From CAZUGO01 sp964619935 (lineage in GTDB: Bacteria; Planctomycetota; Phycisphaerae; UBA1845; CAIVHJ01), in assembly GCA_964619935.1 (NCBI GenBank), contig CAZUGO010000062.1, positions 96,212-160,211 of the forward strand: DNA of 64,000 bases, read 5' to 3'. Shown here piece after piece: positions 8,493 through 17,892 of this stretch; within the stretch, counting starts at the first letter, position 1; each line of letters opens with the position of its first letter. The notes under the pieces were generated by a model, which searched no databases, was not told where the DNA came from, and was given only the letters and a program-made list of their open reading frames with translations. The translations under genes and the position numbers were made by a program.

Positions 8493-9362
8493 ATGGAAGT
8501 GAAGCTGGCTGAGAAACGAGGATTCTGCTTCGGTGTCGAAGACGCGGTGGAGCTGGCGGAAAATGCCCTCCGCCGCCACGGGCCCGGCAAGATTGTCGCC
8601 CTCGGACCGGTCATCCACAATCCGCAGGTGGTCCATTCGCTGGAACAGGCCGGGCTCAATCAGTCCGGCTCCCTGGATGACATCGAGGACGGCGGCACCA
8701 TCCTGGTCCGATCGCACGGGGCGGCCCCCGAGTTTTACGCCCAGGCCCGGCACAAGAACCTGGAAATCGTCGATGCCACCTGCATCCTGGTCAAGAAGGC
8801 CCAAGACGCCGTTCGCCAGTTGCACGAGGAAGGCTACCAGGTGGTTATGATCGGCGACGCCGACCATCCCGAAGTTCGGGGGGTCATCGGGTATGCCCCG
8901 GAAGTGCTGATCGTCGATTCGTTCGACGATCTGGAGCGGCTGCCGCATCGCGAGAAACTCGGCATCGTCGCGCAGACGACGCACTCGCCGGACCATGTCG
9001 GCGAAATCATCGGTGAAATCGCCAAGCGCCCCTTTCTGGAACTCAAGATCATCAATACATTGTGCCTGGAAGTGGTCCGGCGGCAGGAGGCTGCCACCCG
9101 ACTATGCCCGGAGGTCGACGTCATGTTCGTCCTCGGCGGGTTGCATTCGGCCAACACCCGGGAGTTGGCTCGCCTGTGCCGCAACCAGGGACGGCCCACC
9201 CACCACTTGGAGGGCTGGGCGCAGTTCGACCGCTGCATGGTCGCCGGCATGCGCGTCGCCGGGGTCACCGCGGGAGCCTCGACCCCCGAGTGGATCGTCC
9301 AGGAGTTCGTCGCCGGGCTCGAAGGCCTTGATCCGCAGGGTTCCGCGGCTGAACCGACCTGA
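8493..9362 (+). CDS. ispH: 4-hydroxy-3-methylbut-2-enyl diphosphate reductase
   Basis: The 289-residue enzyme is the last step of the MEP isoprenoid pathway, reducing HMBPP to IPP and DMAPP with a [4Fe-4S] cluster. The three cluster Cys are in RGFCFGVEDA (near residue 11), VDATCILVKKAQ and NTLCLEVVRRQEA. The conserved His and Thr surroundings (IGDADHPEV, AQTTHSPD) and the C-terminal TAGASTPEWIVQE are also present. The start at the ATG before EVKLAEKRGF gives the usual N-terminus. A TATAAT at 8449-8454 may drive it, with a leader of about 35 bases, though no good -35 box is seen. It lies between cmk and rpsA. Confidence 0.96.
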   Translation: MEVKLAEKRGFCFGVEDAVELAENALRRHGPGKIVALGPVIHNPQVVHSLEQAGLNQSGSLDDIEDGGTILVRSHGAAPEFYAQARHKNLEIVDATCILVKKAQDAVRQLHEEGYQVVMIGDADHPEVRGVIGYAPEVLIVDSFDDLERLPHREKLGIVAQTTHSPDHVGEIIGEIAKRPFLELKIINTLCLEVVRRQEAATRLCPEVDVMFVLGGLHSANTRELARLCRNQGRPTHHLEGWAQFDRCMVAGMRVAGVTAGASTPEWIVQEFVAGLEGLDPQGSAAEPT

Positions 9363-9473
9363 GGCGCCGGGTTCGGCCGCCGCCGCTGGCGTCCCAACAC
9401 CCAGGCGGGGCTGGGGGGCAGGCGGCCCGACCCCCGACCGCCCCGGGAAACCGACCGAGGGTGTGTCGGTGCA

Positions 9474-9502
9474 TTGCCGCGAGCCTGTGAATTCGCTATA
9501 TT
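9474..9502 (+). promoter_or_regulatory. sigma-70-type promoter of rpsA
   Basis: TTGCCG (9474-9479) and TATATT (9497-9502) are 17 bases apart. Initiation near 9509 would leave an rpsA leader of about 235 bases. Ribosomal protein S1 represses its own translation in other bacteria, so a long leader may matter, but no specific structure was resolved here. Confidence 0.55.
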
Positions 9503-9742
9503 GACCGGGTTTGGTGGGTTCTCATCGGCCTCGGTCGGAGGCTGAATCCAACTTGGTATGCGATCGCGTGTCGAAGCACCCGACGGGGCCGGCGGTGGCT
9601 AGCGTCGTTGCTGGTGTTGTCGTTCGTCAGCCGACCTGCCCGGCATGCCGGCACCGCGCCGGACTGGGCAGGCAGGTGGCAAGACGAGGGTGGCGTTCTG
9701 TGTCCCACTTTTTGTTCCAGACCTAGGTGGAAGCGTTCGATC

Positions 9743-11593
9743 ATGGTGAATCACAATTTAGTTCAAGAGTTGAATGTCACAGACGAGATGGTGGACTCTC
9801 AGTTAGCCCAGGCCTTCGGTGATCTGGGCGCCGCCGAGATGCAGACCAAGATCGAGTCCACCCTGGGCGAGATCAGCCCCGGATCGCTGCTCAAGGGCCG
9901 GATCATCGGGCGGGTCGGCAACGATGTCATTGTCGACGTCGGCCTGAAGAGCGAGGGCATCATCCCCACCGATGAGTGGAACGACGAGACCGAAATCGAC
10001 ATCGGCGACGAGATCGACGTCTGGCTGGACACGGTGGAGTCGGACAGCGGGCTGGTTCAACTCAGCAAGCGCAAAGCCGACCGCCTGCTGAACTGGCAAC
10101 GGATCATCTCCTGCACCCACGAGGGCGACGACGTCCGCGGCAAGGTCATGCGCAAGATTAAGGGCGGGCTGCTGGTGGACATCGGCGTCCCGGTGTTCCT
10201 GCCGGCCTCGCAGGTCGACCTGCGCCGCCCCGGCGACATTGGTGACATGATCGGTCGCGAGATTGATGCCAAGATTCTGAAGATCGACTCCGACCGCCGC
10301 AACATCGTGATCTCGCGGCGGAAGCTGTTGGAGGAGCGCCGCCAGACCGCTCGCGATACCCTGCTGAAGGAGCTCGAGATCGGCCAAACCCGCAAGGGCG
10401 TGGTCAAGAACATCGCCGACTTCGGGGCCTTCGTGGATCTGGGCGGCATCGACGGTCTGCTGCACATCACCGACATGAGCTGGGATCGCGTGCACCACCC
10501 GTCGGCCATGCTCAAGATCGATCAGGAGATCGAGGTCACCATCCTGAACATCGACCCCAACAGCGAGAAAATCGCCCTGGGTCTGAAGCAGCAGACCGAG
10601 AACCCCTGGGAGCGGATCGACCAGAAGTATCCCCTCAACCAGAAGACCAAGGGCGAGGTGGTCAACATTATGAACTACGGCGCCTTCGTCAAGCTGGAGC
10701 CCGGCGTCGAAGGTCTGGTGCACATCAGCGAGATGAGCTGGACCCGGCGGATCAACCATCCTTCCGAACTCCTCAGCCTCGGCGACGAGGTCGAGGTCGT
10801 GGTCCTGGACATCAATAAGGACAAGCAGGAGATCAGCCTGGGCATGAAGCAGGTCGAGACCAATCCGTGGACCACGGTTGCCGCCAAGTACCCGCCGAAC
10901 ACCCGGGTTACCGGCCGGGTGCGCAACCTGACCAATTACGGCGCCTTCATCGAGATCGAGCAGGGCATCGACGGCTTGCTGCACGTTTCGGACATGAGCT
11001 GGACCAAGAAGATCTCGCACCCCTCGGAACTGCTCAAGAAGAATGATGAGATCCAGTGCGTGGTGCTCAAGGTGGAAGAGGACAAGCAGCGTATCGCCCT
11101 GGGTCTGAAGCAGCTCACCGAAGACCCCTGGGAGCGGGCCGTCCCCGAGAATTATCTGCCCGGACAGATCGTCGAAGGGACCGTCACCAAAATCACCAAC
11201 TTCGGCGTGTTCGTCGAGCTGGAGCAGGATCTTGAAGGGCTGCTGCACGTCAGCGAGCTGGCCGACCACAAGATCGAGAACGCCCACGACGAGGTCAAGG
11301 TCGGGGACAAGATTCAGGTCAAGATTCTGCGCGTCGATCCGGTGGAACGCAAGATCGGTCTGTCGAAGAAGCGTGCCGAATGGGCCTCTGAAGATGGCCA
11401 CGGTGAAGAGGACGGCAAGCCCACCCGCAAGGAACGGCGCGGCGGTCTGGTCGGGGCCGCGGAAATCGGAACGGATGTCATCGATCGCGACTTGCTGAAT
11501 CGTCCCAAGACCGAAGGAAGAGCGCCTGCCCCGGAACCGGACCATGATTCCGATTCCGCTTCCGATAATGATCCGGACCTGCCGGATTCGTAG
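9743..11593 (+). CDS. rpsA: 30S ribosomal protein S1
   Basis: The 616-residue protein contains six S1 RNA-binding repeats in order: GSLLKGRIIGRVGNDVIVDV, GDDVRGKVMRKIKGGLLVDI, then four typical repeats with the GAFV/GAFI/GVFV and LLHI-DMSW signatures (about 215-285, 300-370, 385-460, 470-545). The tail after 560 is acidic and low in complexity. S1 binds mRNA leaders on the 30S subunit. The start at ATG 9743 is chosen because S1 homology begins soon after and the upstream frame is Arg- and Pro-rich. Six repeats match the full proteobacterial type. Its position after ispH is conserved in several phyla. Confidence 0.96.
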   Translation: MVNHNLVQELNVTDEMVDSQLAQAFGDLGAAEMQTKIESTLGEISPGSLLKGRIIGRVGNDVIVDVGLKSEGIIPTDEWNDETEIDIGDEIDVWLDTVESDSGLVQLSKRKADRLLNWQRIISCTHEGDDVRGKVMRKIKGGLLVDIGVPVFLPASQVDLRRPGDIGDMIGREIDAKILKIDSDRRNIVISRRKLLEERRQTARDTLLKELEIGQTRKGVVKNIADFGAFVDLGGIDGLLHITDMSWDRVHHPSAMLKIDQEIEVTILNIDPNSEKIALGLKQQTENPWERIDQKYPLNQKTKGEVVNIMNYGAFVKLEPGVEGLVHISEMSWTRRINHPSELLSLGDEVEVVVLDINKDKQEISLGMKQVETNPWTTVAAKYPPNTRVTGRVRNLTNYGAFIEIEQGIDGLLHVSDMSWTKKISHPSELLKKNDEIQCVVLKVEEDKQRIALGLKQLTEDPWERAVPENYLPGQIVEGTVTKITNFGVFVELEQDLEGLLHVSELADHKIENAHDEVKVGDKIQVKILRVDPVERKIGLSKKRAEWASEDGHGEEDGKPTRKERRGGLVGAAEIGTDVIDRDLLNRPKTEGRAPAPEPDHDSDSASDNDPDLPDS

Positions 11594-11722
11594 ACCGCGC
11601 CCGGCGCTGCCGCTCCTGGAAGCCCGTTGCGACCGGGGGATGACCGAGGTTAAGCCGCAAGGGAGTGCTGTCGATCTAATATGGCCTGTGATGTTCTTCA
11701 GCCGCCATTGAGGTGAACAGCC

Positions 11723-12610
11723 ATCGCCGTCGAATCGGGACTACAACTCTATCTCAAGCAGATCAACGAGGCTCCCCTGCTGACCGCCGAGGAGGAAAGA
11801 GACCTCGGCGAGGTCATCCAGCGCTCCCTGGAACTGGATGAACTGTTTGCCGAGGGCAAGATCGACTACTTGGAGAAGGAACGCGCCGAGGGCCAGGCCC
11901 AGCAGGCCCGCGATCGCATGGTCCGTTCCAACCTGCGGCTGGTGGTCAACATCGCGAAGAACTACAACAACCGCGGCATGCCGCTCAGCGATCTCATCGA
12001 GGAGGGTAACCTGGGGTTGCTGCGGGCCGTCGAAGGCTACGACCCCGAGCAGGGGACCCGCTTCAGCACCTACGCGTCCTGGTGGATCAAGCAGGCCATC
12101 AAACGCGCCCTGATCAACACCGTCCAGCCGATCCACATTCCGGCCTACATGGTCGACATGATCGCCCGCTTCAAACAGGCCCAGGAATCATTCAACGAGC
12201 GCGAAGGGCGGCAGCCCGATCTCAAGGAGCTGGCCGCCGAACTGGACCTGCCTATGCGCAAGGTCGCGATTATCAAGCGGGCGGTCAAGGCCTTCAGCTC
12301 GCCAACCCAGTCGGGCGACACCGAAACGGGTCTGCCCATGTCCGAGATGCTCGCCGACAACCGCGTGCCGCAGCCCGAGGACGCCATGTTCTCGCAGGCC
12401 GAAAGCGACATGCTGCGCCGCCTCTTGGACCAGATCGACCAGCGCGAAGCCAGGATCCTGCGGATGCGCTTCGGGTTGGGTGAAGATGAACCCATGACTC
12501 TGAAGGACATCGGGGAAAAGGTCGGCCTGACCCGCGAACGCGTCCGCCAAATCGAAAACGAAGCCCTCCGCCGCCTCAATCAGTTGGTCAGCGAAGAGCT
12601 CAACGGCTGA
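11723..12610 (+). CDS. sigma-70 family RNA polymerase sigma factor (group 1/2 type, short, ATC start)
   Basis: The 295-residue protein has region 1.2 (LQLYLKQINEAPLLTAEEER), region 2 (RLVVNIAKNYNNRGMPLSDL; FSTYASWWIKQAIKRAL), region 3, and region 4.2 (TLKDIGEKVGLTRERVRQIE). Region 1.1 is absent. In-frame upstream of region 1.2 there is a TGA at 11714-11716 and no ATG, GTG or TTG. The best start is ATC at 11723, seven bases after GAGGTG, giving an AVESGLQLYL N-terminus. The first ATG (11870) would delete region 1.2. Either this is a true rare ATC start or one base of an ATG differs in this copy. It is probably a principal-type or closely related sigma factor. Confidence 0.9.
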   Translation: MAVESGLQLYLKQINEAPLLTAEEERDLGEVIQRSLELDELFAEGKIDYLEKERAEGQAQQARDRMVRSNLRLVVNIAKNYNNRGMPLSDLIEEGNLGLLRAVEGYDPEQGTRFSTYASWWIKQAIKRALINTVQPIHIPAYMVDMIARFKQAQESFNEREGRQPDLKELAAELDLPMRKVAIIKRAVKAFSSPTQSGDTETGLPMSEMLADNRVPQPEDAMFSQAESDMLRRLLDQIDQREARILRMRFGLGEDEPMTLKDIGEKVGLTRERVRQIENEALRRLNQLVSEELNG

Positions 12611-12615
12611 TCAAG

Positions 12616-14082
12616 TTAGCGGGGCACTCCCGCCGGGGAATCAGGGCCCGCCAGGACCCGGCACAGCTCGTCGTGGATGCGGTTGTACGGGGCCGTCCCG
12701 CCGGCGATCCCGTTGAAGATGACGGCGAAGGCATACCAGCGCTGATCGGGGGTGTGGACATACCCGCTCATGGAGCGAATGCCGCGCATGTATCCGGTCT
12801 TGGCATGGACTTGGCCGGGGATGCCCTTCATCCGCTTGCGCAAGGTTCCGCGGGTGCCGTTCACAGACAAACTCTCGATAAACACGCTGCCTTCGGGCTC
12901 GCTCAGGTACATGTGGCGGAGCACCGCGGCCACCTGCCGGGCGGTGGCTCGATTGTCGCGACTCAGGCCCGATCCGTCGGCCACGGACAACCCGGCGGTA
13001 TTGATGCCCCAGGACTGCAGCGTGTCCAGCACCAGCCGCTCGCCTGCGGGCCAGCTTCCGGCGCCGGAGGTGGCCGATGACCCTCGAGCCCGGCGCGAGG
13101 CCGCCTTGAGCAGGCATTCGGCAAAAAGGTTCTGGCTGTCGCTCAACGAGCGCTGCAATACGTCGCGCATCGAGGTCCGCTGGGTGCCGACGATGTGCAG
13201 TGGCTGCGGCAGCTCAGCCGCGCCGGCCGCGACGCGGCGGACCTGGCCGCTGACCGACACCCCGCGGGCGGACAGGATCGCCTTGAGCACCTCGCCGGTA
13301 AACACGCCGGGGTCCGGCACCGGTACGGCGGGCAGCGTGCTGCGGCGGTTGCACGGTCCGCGCAGCCAGTACTCGGGCCGATCGGGAGCCCGATGAATCA
13401 GTGGTTCATGCTTCGCCGAACAGACACACTCATTGTGGATCTCGATCCAGGGGGTCTCCGGAACGACTTCGTGCAATGTCCGCGATCCATCGGCCGCCGG
13501 CCAGACCGACACCTCCACACAGTTGTCGAAGAAGTTCAACCCCCCGATCGGAGCAGCGAACCACTTCAGCAAGTCACGCCCTTCCCAGGTGGGATGAGTC
13601 CAGGTGCGATCGAAGACCCCATCGTCGATGATGATGTCATGGACCGCGTGCACCCCGCGGGATTGGAGCAGGTCGGCCCAGCCTTCGAAGGCCGCGGTCG
13701 GGCGGCGATCGCTGCGGGCGGCAATTTCAGGATCGCCCAGCCCGGGGTCGCCGCTCCCGATCAGGACCAGGTCGCGGCCGCGAAGGCCCAGGACGGTGTC
13801 GAAGTGGTAGTCGACGCCTAGGACGGTCAAGGCCGCGGCGGCTGAAAAAATCTTGTGGTTGCTGGCGGGAATCAGGGGAGTGTCGGCGTCGCGCTCGTAG
13901 AGCACCGCGCCGTCGGGCATGCTCATGACGCAGGCGCTGACCCGGGCCTGCTGCTCCGGCAACACGTCCAGCAGCCGGGCCAGTTGAGCCGACGGCGCTG
14001 CCCGCTCGGCCTGCACCGGGCCGGCACCGAGGAGGGTGCCAAGTAGTCCGAGGATCAACCCGCGGGTCATTCGGGGTGACAT
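12616..14082 (-). CDS. dacB: D-alanyl-D-alanine carboxypeptidase/endopeptidase, PBP4 type
   Basis: The 488-residue protein is a serine peptidase of family S13. A signal peptide (MTRGLILGLLGTLLGAGPVQA) leads to the active-site motif PASNHKIFSAAAAL (S-x-x-K), a large inserted domain, the SDSQN motif (S-x-N) in LSDSQNLFAECLL, and KTG in VHAKTGYMRG. It acts in the periplasm on peptidoglycan cross-links. All three catalytic motifs are intact. The start at 14082 has GGGAGGTG upstream. A second ATG four codons later is equally close to the signal peptide. It converges with the sigma factor gene, the stops being five bases apart with no terminator visible between them. Confidence 0.9.
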   Translation of the reverse strand: MSPRMTRGLILGLLGTLLGAGPVQAERAAPSAQLARLLDVLPEQQARVSACVMSMPDGAVLYERDADTPLIPASNHKIFSAAAALTVLGVDYHFDTVLGLRGRDLVLIGSGDPGLGDPEIAARSDRRPTAAFEGWADLLQSRGVHAVHDIIIDDGVFDRTWTHPTWEGRDLLKWFAAPIGGLNFFDNCVEVSVWPAADGSRTLHEVVPETPWIEIHNECVCSAKHEPLIHRAPDRPEYWLRGPCNRRSTLPAVPVPDPGVFTGEVLKAILSARGVSVSGQVRRVAAGAAELPQPLHIVGTQRTSMRDVLQRSLSDSQNLFAECLLKAASRRARGSSATSGAGSWPAGERLVLDTLQSWGINTAGLSVADGSGLSRDNRATARQVAAVLRHMYLSEPEGSVFIESLSVNGTRGTLRKRMKGIPGQVHAKTGYMRGIRSMSGYVHTPDQRWYAFAVIFNGIAGGTAPYNRIHDELCRVLAGPDSPAGVPR

Positions 14083-14373
14083 GGGGTGCGCACACCTCCC
14101 GCCAAGAATCAGCATGGCCGCCTCCGGCAGTGCATGGTCGCACGATATCGCACGAGGGGGTGGGCGTAAAGGGTCGCCGGCCAGCGCCGGCAAGTCGCTG
14201 CTCCGGACGTTGCCGGAGGCCGCCTTGCAGCACCGGGTGGTCCTGGTGGCGTTGGAAAAAGCCCCTGGCCGAAGGGCAGCTCCCCACTTTTCTTGACCGC
14301 GCTACTTTGGCGGCGGCCGCGGGTATAATGGGCGCACCCGCAAAGGCTCGACCCGCGAGCAAGGAGGATGACG

Positions 14374-15528
14374 ATGTCGGCTCGCCCCCTATTGTCAACG
14401 GCCATTCTGCTGACCTGCGGCGTGTCGCTTCCAGGCCAGACGCCGGCGGTGCACTCGCCCACGGGTTCCGACGATCGCCCCAAGGTGGTCATCATTCAGT
14501 ACGAATCGGGGCGCGTCCTGGTGGCCCGCGAGATTAACGGCGAATTGCTGGTGGTCGAACCGCACGAGCGCGGCGCCGCCCTGCTTGGGGCCTACCTGGA
14601 CGATCGCGGGCAGAATCCCGTGGCGCCGCCGGCCCAGCCGCAAGCCCGCTCCGACCTCGAAGACGTCCCGATGTTCTTCAGCCCATACTGGTACGGCGAC
14701 CGCTCGTTGGTCAATATAGAACCGCCCAACGATGCCTCTCCGGTGGGGCGGGCCATCGAGCGGAACAAGCAGAATGCGGCGGAGTTGCGCCAGCAGGTCT
14801 ACGCCCGCCGAGCCGAGCAGGGCACCCGCGGAACCACCAACAGCTCGGGGCAGGCTTATCCGTCAACCGCTGCCGATGCGGAGCGCGACGACCGGCTGGC
14901 CCGGGTCCAGCAACAGGTCAACGCCGCGGGCTCCGGCGGTGCGGCCGGGTGGACACCGGATACCTTCTACGGACTCGGAGAAGGACTGGAGTATTACCGC
15001 CAGGAAGAGTTGGCCGCCCGCAAGGAGTTGGCGCTGCTCAGTTATGATGCCCTGTTGGAGGAAGGCCTGGCGTTCTTCAGCCAGCGGCGCTACGGCCAGG
15101 CCGCCCGCTCGTTCATCGGGGCCACCCAAAAGGATCACGGCGACGCCGGCAGCCGGCTGCACGCCGCCCAATGCCTGATGGCCACCGGGCTGTATCGCCA
15201 GGCGCTGGCCCACGTGCAGCGGGCCGTGGAGCTGGCTCCGCAGTTGCTCTACCGGCCGATGAACCATCGCACCAATTACGCCTTCCCATCGGACTTCGAC
15301 CAGCATCTGGCGGTCTTGCGGCAACATGTGGCCCAAAACCCCGGCGACGATGCCGCCTGCCTGCTCTTGGCTTACGAACAGTTCTTTAGCGATGATCCGA
15401 TGACCGCCGCGGAGTCCATGCGGCGGGTGGCGGCCCTGTCGCACACCAGCACGTTTGCCCGCAAGCTCTGGCGGGCCGCCCAGCCGGTGTTCGGTGATGT
15501 GCCAACCGCGGCGCCGCCGGGTTCCTAG
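14374..15528 (+). CDS. secreted TPR-containing protein of unknown function
   Basis: The 384-residue protein has a signal peptide (LLSTAILLTCGVSLPGQ), a low-complexity middle with Gln and Ala, and a C-terminal half of TPR-like helices (EEGLAFFSQRRYGQAARSFI, LYRQALAHVQRAVELAP). The ATG at 14374 is preferred over one at 14368 because AAGGAGG lies six bases before it. A TATAAT at 14324-14329 is a plausible -10 box, without a clear -35. The function is unknown. TPR proteins usually act as scaffolds. The gene stands alone, convergent with pgpA and divergent from dacB. Confidence 0.8.
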   Translation: MSARPLLSTAILLTCGVSLPGQTPAVHSPTGSDDRPKVVIIQYESGRVLVAREINGELLVVEPHERGAALLGAYLDDRGQNPVAPPAQPQARSDLEDVPMFFSPYWYGDRSLVNIEPPNDASPVGRAIERNKQNAAELRQQVYARRAEQGTRGTTNSSGQAYPSTAADAERDDRLARVQQQVNAAGSGGAAGWTPDTFYGLGEGLEYYRQEELAARKELALLSYDALLEEGLAFFSQRRYGQAARSFIGATQKDHGDAGSRLHAAQCLMATGLYRQALAHVQRAVELAPQLLYRPMNHRTNYAFPSDFDQHLAVLRQHVAQNPGDDAACLLLAYEQFFSDDPMTAAESMRRVAALSHTSTFARKLWRAAQPVFGDVPTAAPPGS

Positions 15529-15552
15529 GCGGCGGGCGGGGTGGGGCTGGTT

Positions 15553-16038
15553 TCAGCCGGTGAGCCATTCCGGGAAGAACGTCAGCAGCAGCCTCATGAT
15601 TGCCAGGGTGTAAACACCGGCGACCAGATCATCGAGCACCACGCCCCAGCCGCCCGGCAGGCGCTTTTCGATGACATTGGCGGGAAAAATCTTTGCGATG
15701 TCGATGGCTCGTTCCAGCACAAAGCTCAGCACCACGACCTGCCAGGTGAACGGCAGGGTGAAGACAGCCAGCAGGTAGCCCGCGATCTCGTCCACCACCA
15801 TCTTCGAGCTGTCTTTCTCACCCAGCAGGCGATCGCCGACTCCGGACAGCCAGATCGCCAGGCCGCTGAACGCCAGCCAGCCCGCCAGGTACCAGGCCCA
15901 CGGCAGGCGGTGCATCATGAAGAACAAGGGAATGCCCAGCACCAGCACGCTGACCGTGCCCGAAGCGATCGGTACGTAGCCGAGATACCCCAGCGAGCCT
16001 GCACACAGGATCAACCGCTGTCGCAATGGACGGGTCAT
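15553..16038 (-). CDS. pgpA: phosphatidylglycerophosphatase A
   Basis: The 161-residue membrane enzyme removes the phosphate of phosphatidylglycerol phosphate to give phosphatidylglycerol. Family motifs are GYVPIASGTVSVL near the N-terminus, KMVVDEIAGYLLA in the middle, and GGWGVVLDDLVAGVY near the C-terminus, where the Asp pair lies. Four hydrophobic segments are present, as usual. The length matches the family. It sits 48 bases upstream of the M14-type peptidase gene stop on the same strand, so the two may share a transcript, but their roles are not obviously linked. Confidence 0.9.
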   Translation of the reverse strand: MTRPLRQRLILCAGSLGYLGYVPIASGTVSVLVLGIPLFFMMHRLPWAWYLAGWLAFSGLAIWLSGVGDRLLGEKDSSKMVVDEIAGYLLAVFTLPFTWQVVVLSFVLERAIDIAKIFPANVIEKRLPGGWGVVLDDLVAGVYTLAIMRLLLTFFPEWLTG

Positions 16039-16086
16039 GGGTCAACCGGTGTCGGGTCGGGTCGCAGGCGGCGCTGGCGGGCGCGG

Positions 16087-16755
16087 TTACTCAATGTCGG
16101 CCTGGATGAAGTTCATGATGGCGTCGCGATTCTCGCGCCAGCATTGTTCCTGGTCCTGATGGGCCGGCAGTTCCAGCGTGATGGTGGGAATCTGCCGTTC
16201 GTAGCCGGTCCAGGTGCCCAGGCTGCCGGGGGTGGCGTACCCGATGTCCGGCTTGACCGGGTAACCGTTCTCGCGGGCCATCAGCTCGGCCAGCGGTTGG
16301 GCCGGTCCGTCGTAGTTCACGCACTGCCGATCGCTGTCGATGCAATGGAGGGTGAGGATTCGACAAAAGTGGTACTTGCGAATGAGATCCAGAACCAGTT
16401 GCGTCTCGATTTCGCTCGAGGCCCGTGGTCCGCCATAGTTGGCGTTCTCGGGGGCGATCTTTTGCCAGTTGGCGGTCGGGAAGTTGCGGTTGATGTCGAC
16501 GCCTTGACTGTTCTTGCGGCTACCGCGTTCCAGCCCGTCCGGATTGAGCCGCGGCACGATGATCAGGTGCTCATCCATCATCTCGCCGATGCGGGTCTGC
16601 AGCAACTCCACCAGGCAGTTACCCACAAACGCACCTTGTGGTTCGTCACCGTGCACGCCGCCCACGATGAGAATGGTCGGCGGTTCGTTCACAAGCTCGA
16701 CAATCTGGATCGGCCGGCCCTCTGCGGAACTGGCCAGAACATGAGTTTTCAGCAT
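16087..16755 (-). CDS. M14-family zinc carboxypeptidase, MpaA-like
   Basis: The 222-residue protein has the zinc ligand motif GGVHGDEPQGA (H-x-x-E), the substrate-binding pattern RLNPDGLERGSRKNSQGVDI followed by NRNFP, the third ligand His in LTLHCID, and a likely catalytic Glu in PTITLELP. It resembles murein peptide amidase MpaA, which trims peptidoglycan tripeptides in the cytoplasm. No signal peptide is visible, consistent with that place. Substrate specificity cannot be read from the sequence. It lies three bases from the stop of accA on the same strand, so cotranscription is likely. Confidence 0.82.
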   Translation of the reverse strand: MLKTHVLASSAEGRPIQIVELVNEPPTILIVGGVHGDEPQGAFVGNCLVELLQTRIGEMMDEHLIIVPRLNPDGLERGSRKNSQGVDINRNFPTANWQKIAPENANYGGPRASSEIETQLVLDLIRKYHFCRILTLHCIDSDRQCVNYDGPAQPLAELMARENGYPVKPDIGYATPGSLGTWTGYERQIPTITLELPAHQDQEQCWRENRDAIMNFIQADIE

Positions 16756-16758
16756 AAT

Positions 16759-17892
16759 TCAGCTTGGTTGCACGGCCGTTGCGGCGCGACGTTTTGACGG
16801 GGTGCCCGGTCGCAAGCCTCCCGCACGGTTCGGCGGCGTACTGTCCGCTTTCCGAGCCCTGGCTCGGGCCGGCTTGGCGGCAGCGGATTCCGACTCGAAG
16901 AAACTCCCAATGCCGCGCAGACGGGCGTAGCGCCTCTTGAGCAGGGTGTCGATTCGCACCCGCTTAAGCTCGCGGAGGGTCTGCCCAAGGTAGTCCTCCA
17001 GGTTCTGAGTGGCAGCATCGGGTGACCGATGAGCGCCGCCGATGGGCTCAGGAATGATGTCGTCAATCAGGTTCAGTTTCTTGAGTTCCCGGGCGGTCAG
17101 GTGCAATGACTCGGCCGCTCGCCTGGCCTGATCGCCGGTCTTGAACAGAATCGCGGCACAGCCCTCCGGTGAGATGACCGAATAAAAGGAGTACTGGAAC
17201 AGGGCCACCCGGTCCCCAACCCCGATTCCCAAGGCGCCGCCGCTGCCGCCCTCGCCAATCACCACGCAGACGATCGGCACCCGCAGCCGGGACATCTCCA
17301 TCAGGTTGACCGCGATGGCCTGGGCGATTCCGCGCTCCTCGGCCGCGATCCCCGGGTAGGCCCCCTGGGTGTCGATCAGCGATACGATTGGCAGGTTGTA
17401 CTTCTCCGCTAACCTCATTTTCAACAACGCTTTACGGTATCCTTCGGGGTGGGCGCAGCCGAAGTTGCAACTGATCTTCTCCTTGGTGTCCTTGCCCTTG
17501 TTGTGGCCTACGAGCATGACCTTGTGGCCGGCAATCCGGGCAAACCCGGTGACCATGGCCTTGTCGTTCCCCGCGGTGCGATCGCCGTGCAGTTGCACGA
17601 AATCTTTGGCCATGGTTCGCAAGTAATCGGGTAGAATCGGCCGGTGCGGGTGTCGGGCCACCTGGACGGTCTCCCAGGCCGACAGCTTGCCGTAAATCTG
17701 GCGGGCCATGTTCTTTAGGGACGATCGCAGCTTCCTGATGTCAGATGCGAGGTCGCGCCCGCTGTCAATCTGCTGCCCCTCGAGGAGCAGAATTTCCTGC
17801 TCAATCCTCGCAAGGGGCCGTTCAAACTCGAGATAGCCGCTTCCACTCGCTGCGGACAAGACCGGAGCGCTTCGTCCATCTTCCGTGGCCAT
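16759..17892 (-). CDS. accA: acetyl-CoA carboxylase carboxyltransferase subunit alpha
   Basis: The 377-residue protein forms, with AccD, the carboxyltransferase that makes malonyl-CoA for fatty acid synthesis. The biotin/CoA core includes TGFARIAGHKVMLVGHNKGK, NFGCAHPEGYRKAL, GEGGSGGALGIGVGDRVAL and YSVISPEGCAAILFK. The C-terminus adds about 50 residues rich in Ala, Arg and Pro, which look disordered. The start at 17892 (MATEDGRS) is chosen over an upstream ATG in a poorly coding stretch. A TACAAT at 17913-17908 on the minus strand would give a very short leader. The accD gene is 17 kb away at 34403. Confidence 0.95.
   Translation of the reverse strand: MATEDGRSAPVLSAASGSGYLEFERPLARIEQEILLLEGQQIDSGRDLASDIRKLRSSLKNMARQIYGKLSAWETVQVARHPHRPILPDYLRTMAKDFVQLHGDRTAGNDKAMVTGFARIAGHKVMLVGHNKGKDTKEKISCNFGCAHPEGYRKALLKMRLAEKYNLPIVSLIDTQGAYPGIAAEERGIAQAIAVNLMEMSRLRVPIVCVVIGEGGSGGALGIGVGDRVALFQYSFYSVISPEGCAAILFKTGDQARRAAESLHLTARELKKLNLIDDIIPEPIGGAHRSPDAATQNLEDYLGQTLRELKRVRIDTLLKRRYARLRGIGSFFESESAAAKPARARARKADSTPPNRAGGLRPGTPSKRRAATAVQPS

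Noticed and set aside
9803..11545. 580-codon antisense frame opposite rpsA
   Set aside because: rpsA is certain, and the antisense frame follows from strong GC codon bias. The product has no recognised domain.
12641..13117. Frames opposite or overlapping the PBP4 gene
   Set aside because: The PBP4-type gene has all three catalytic motifs in its own frame; the others are by-products of GC bias.
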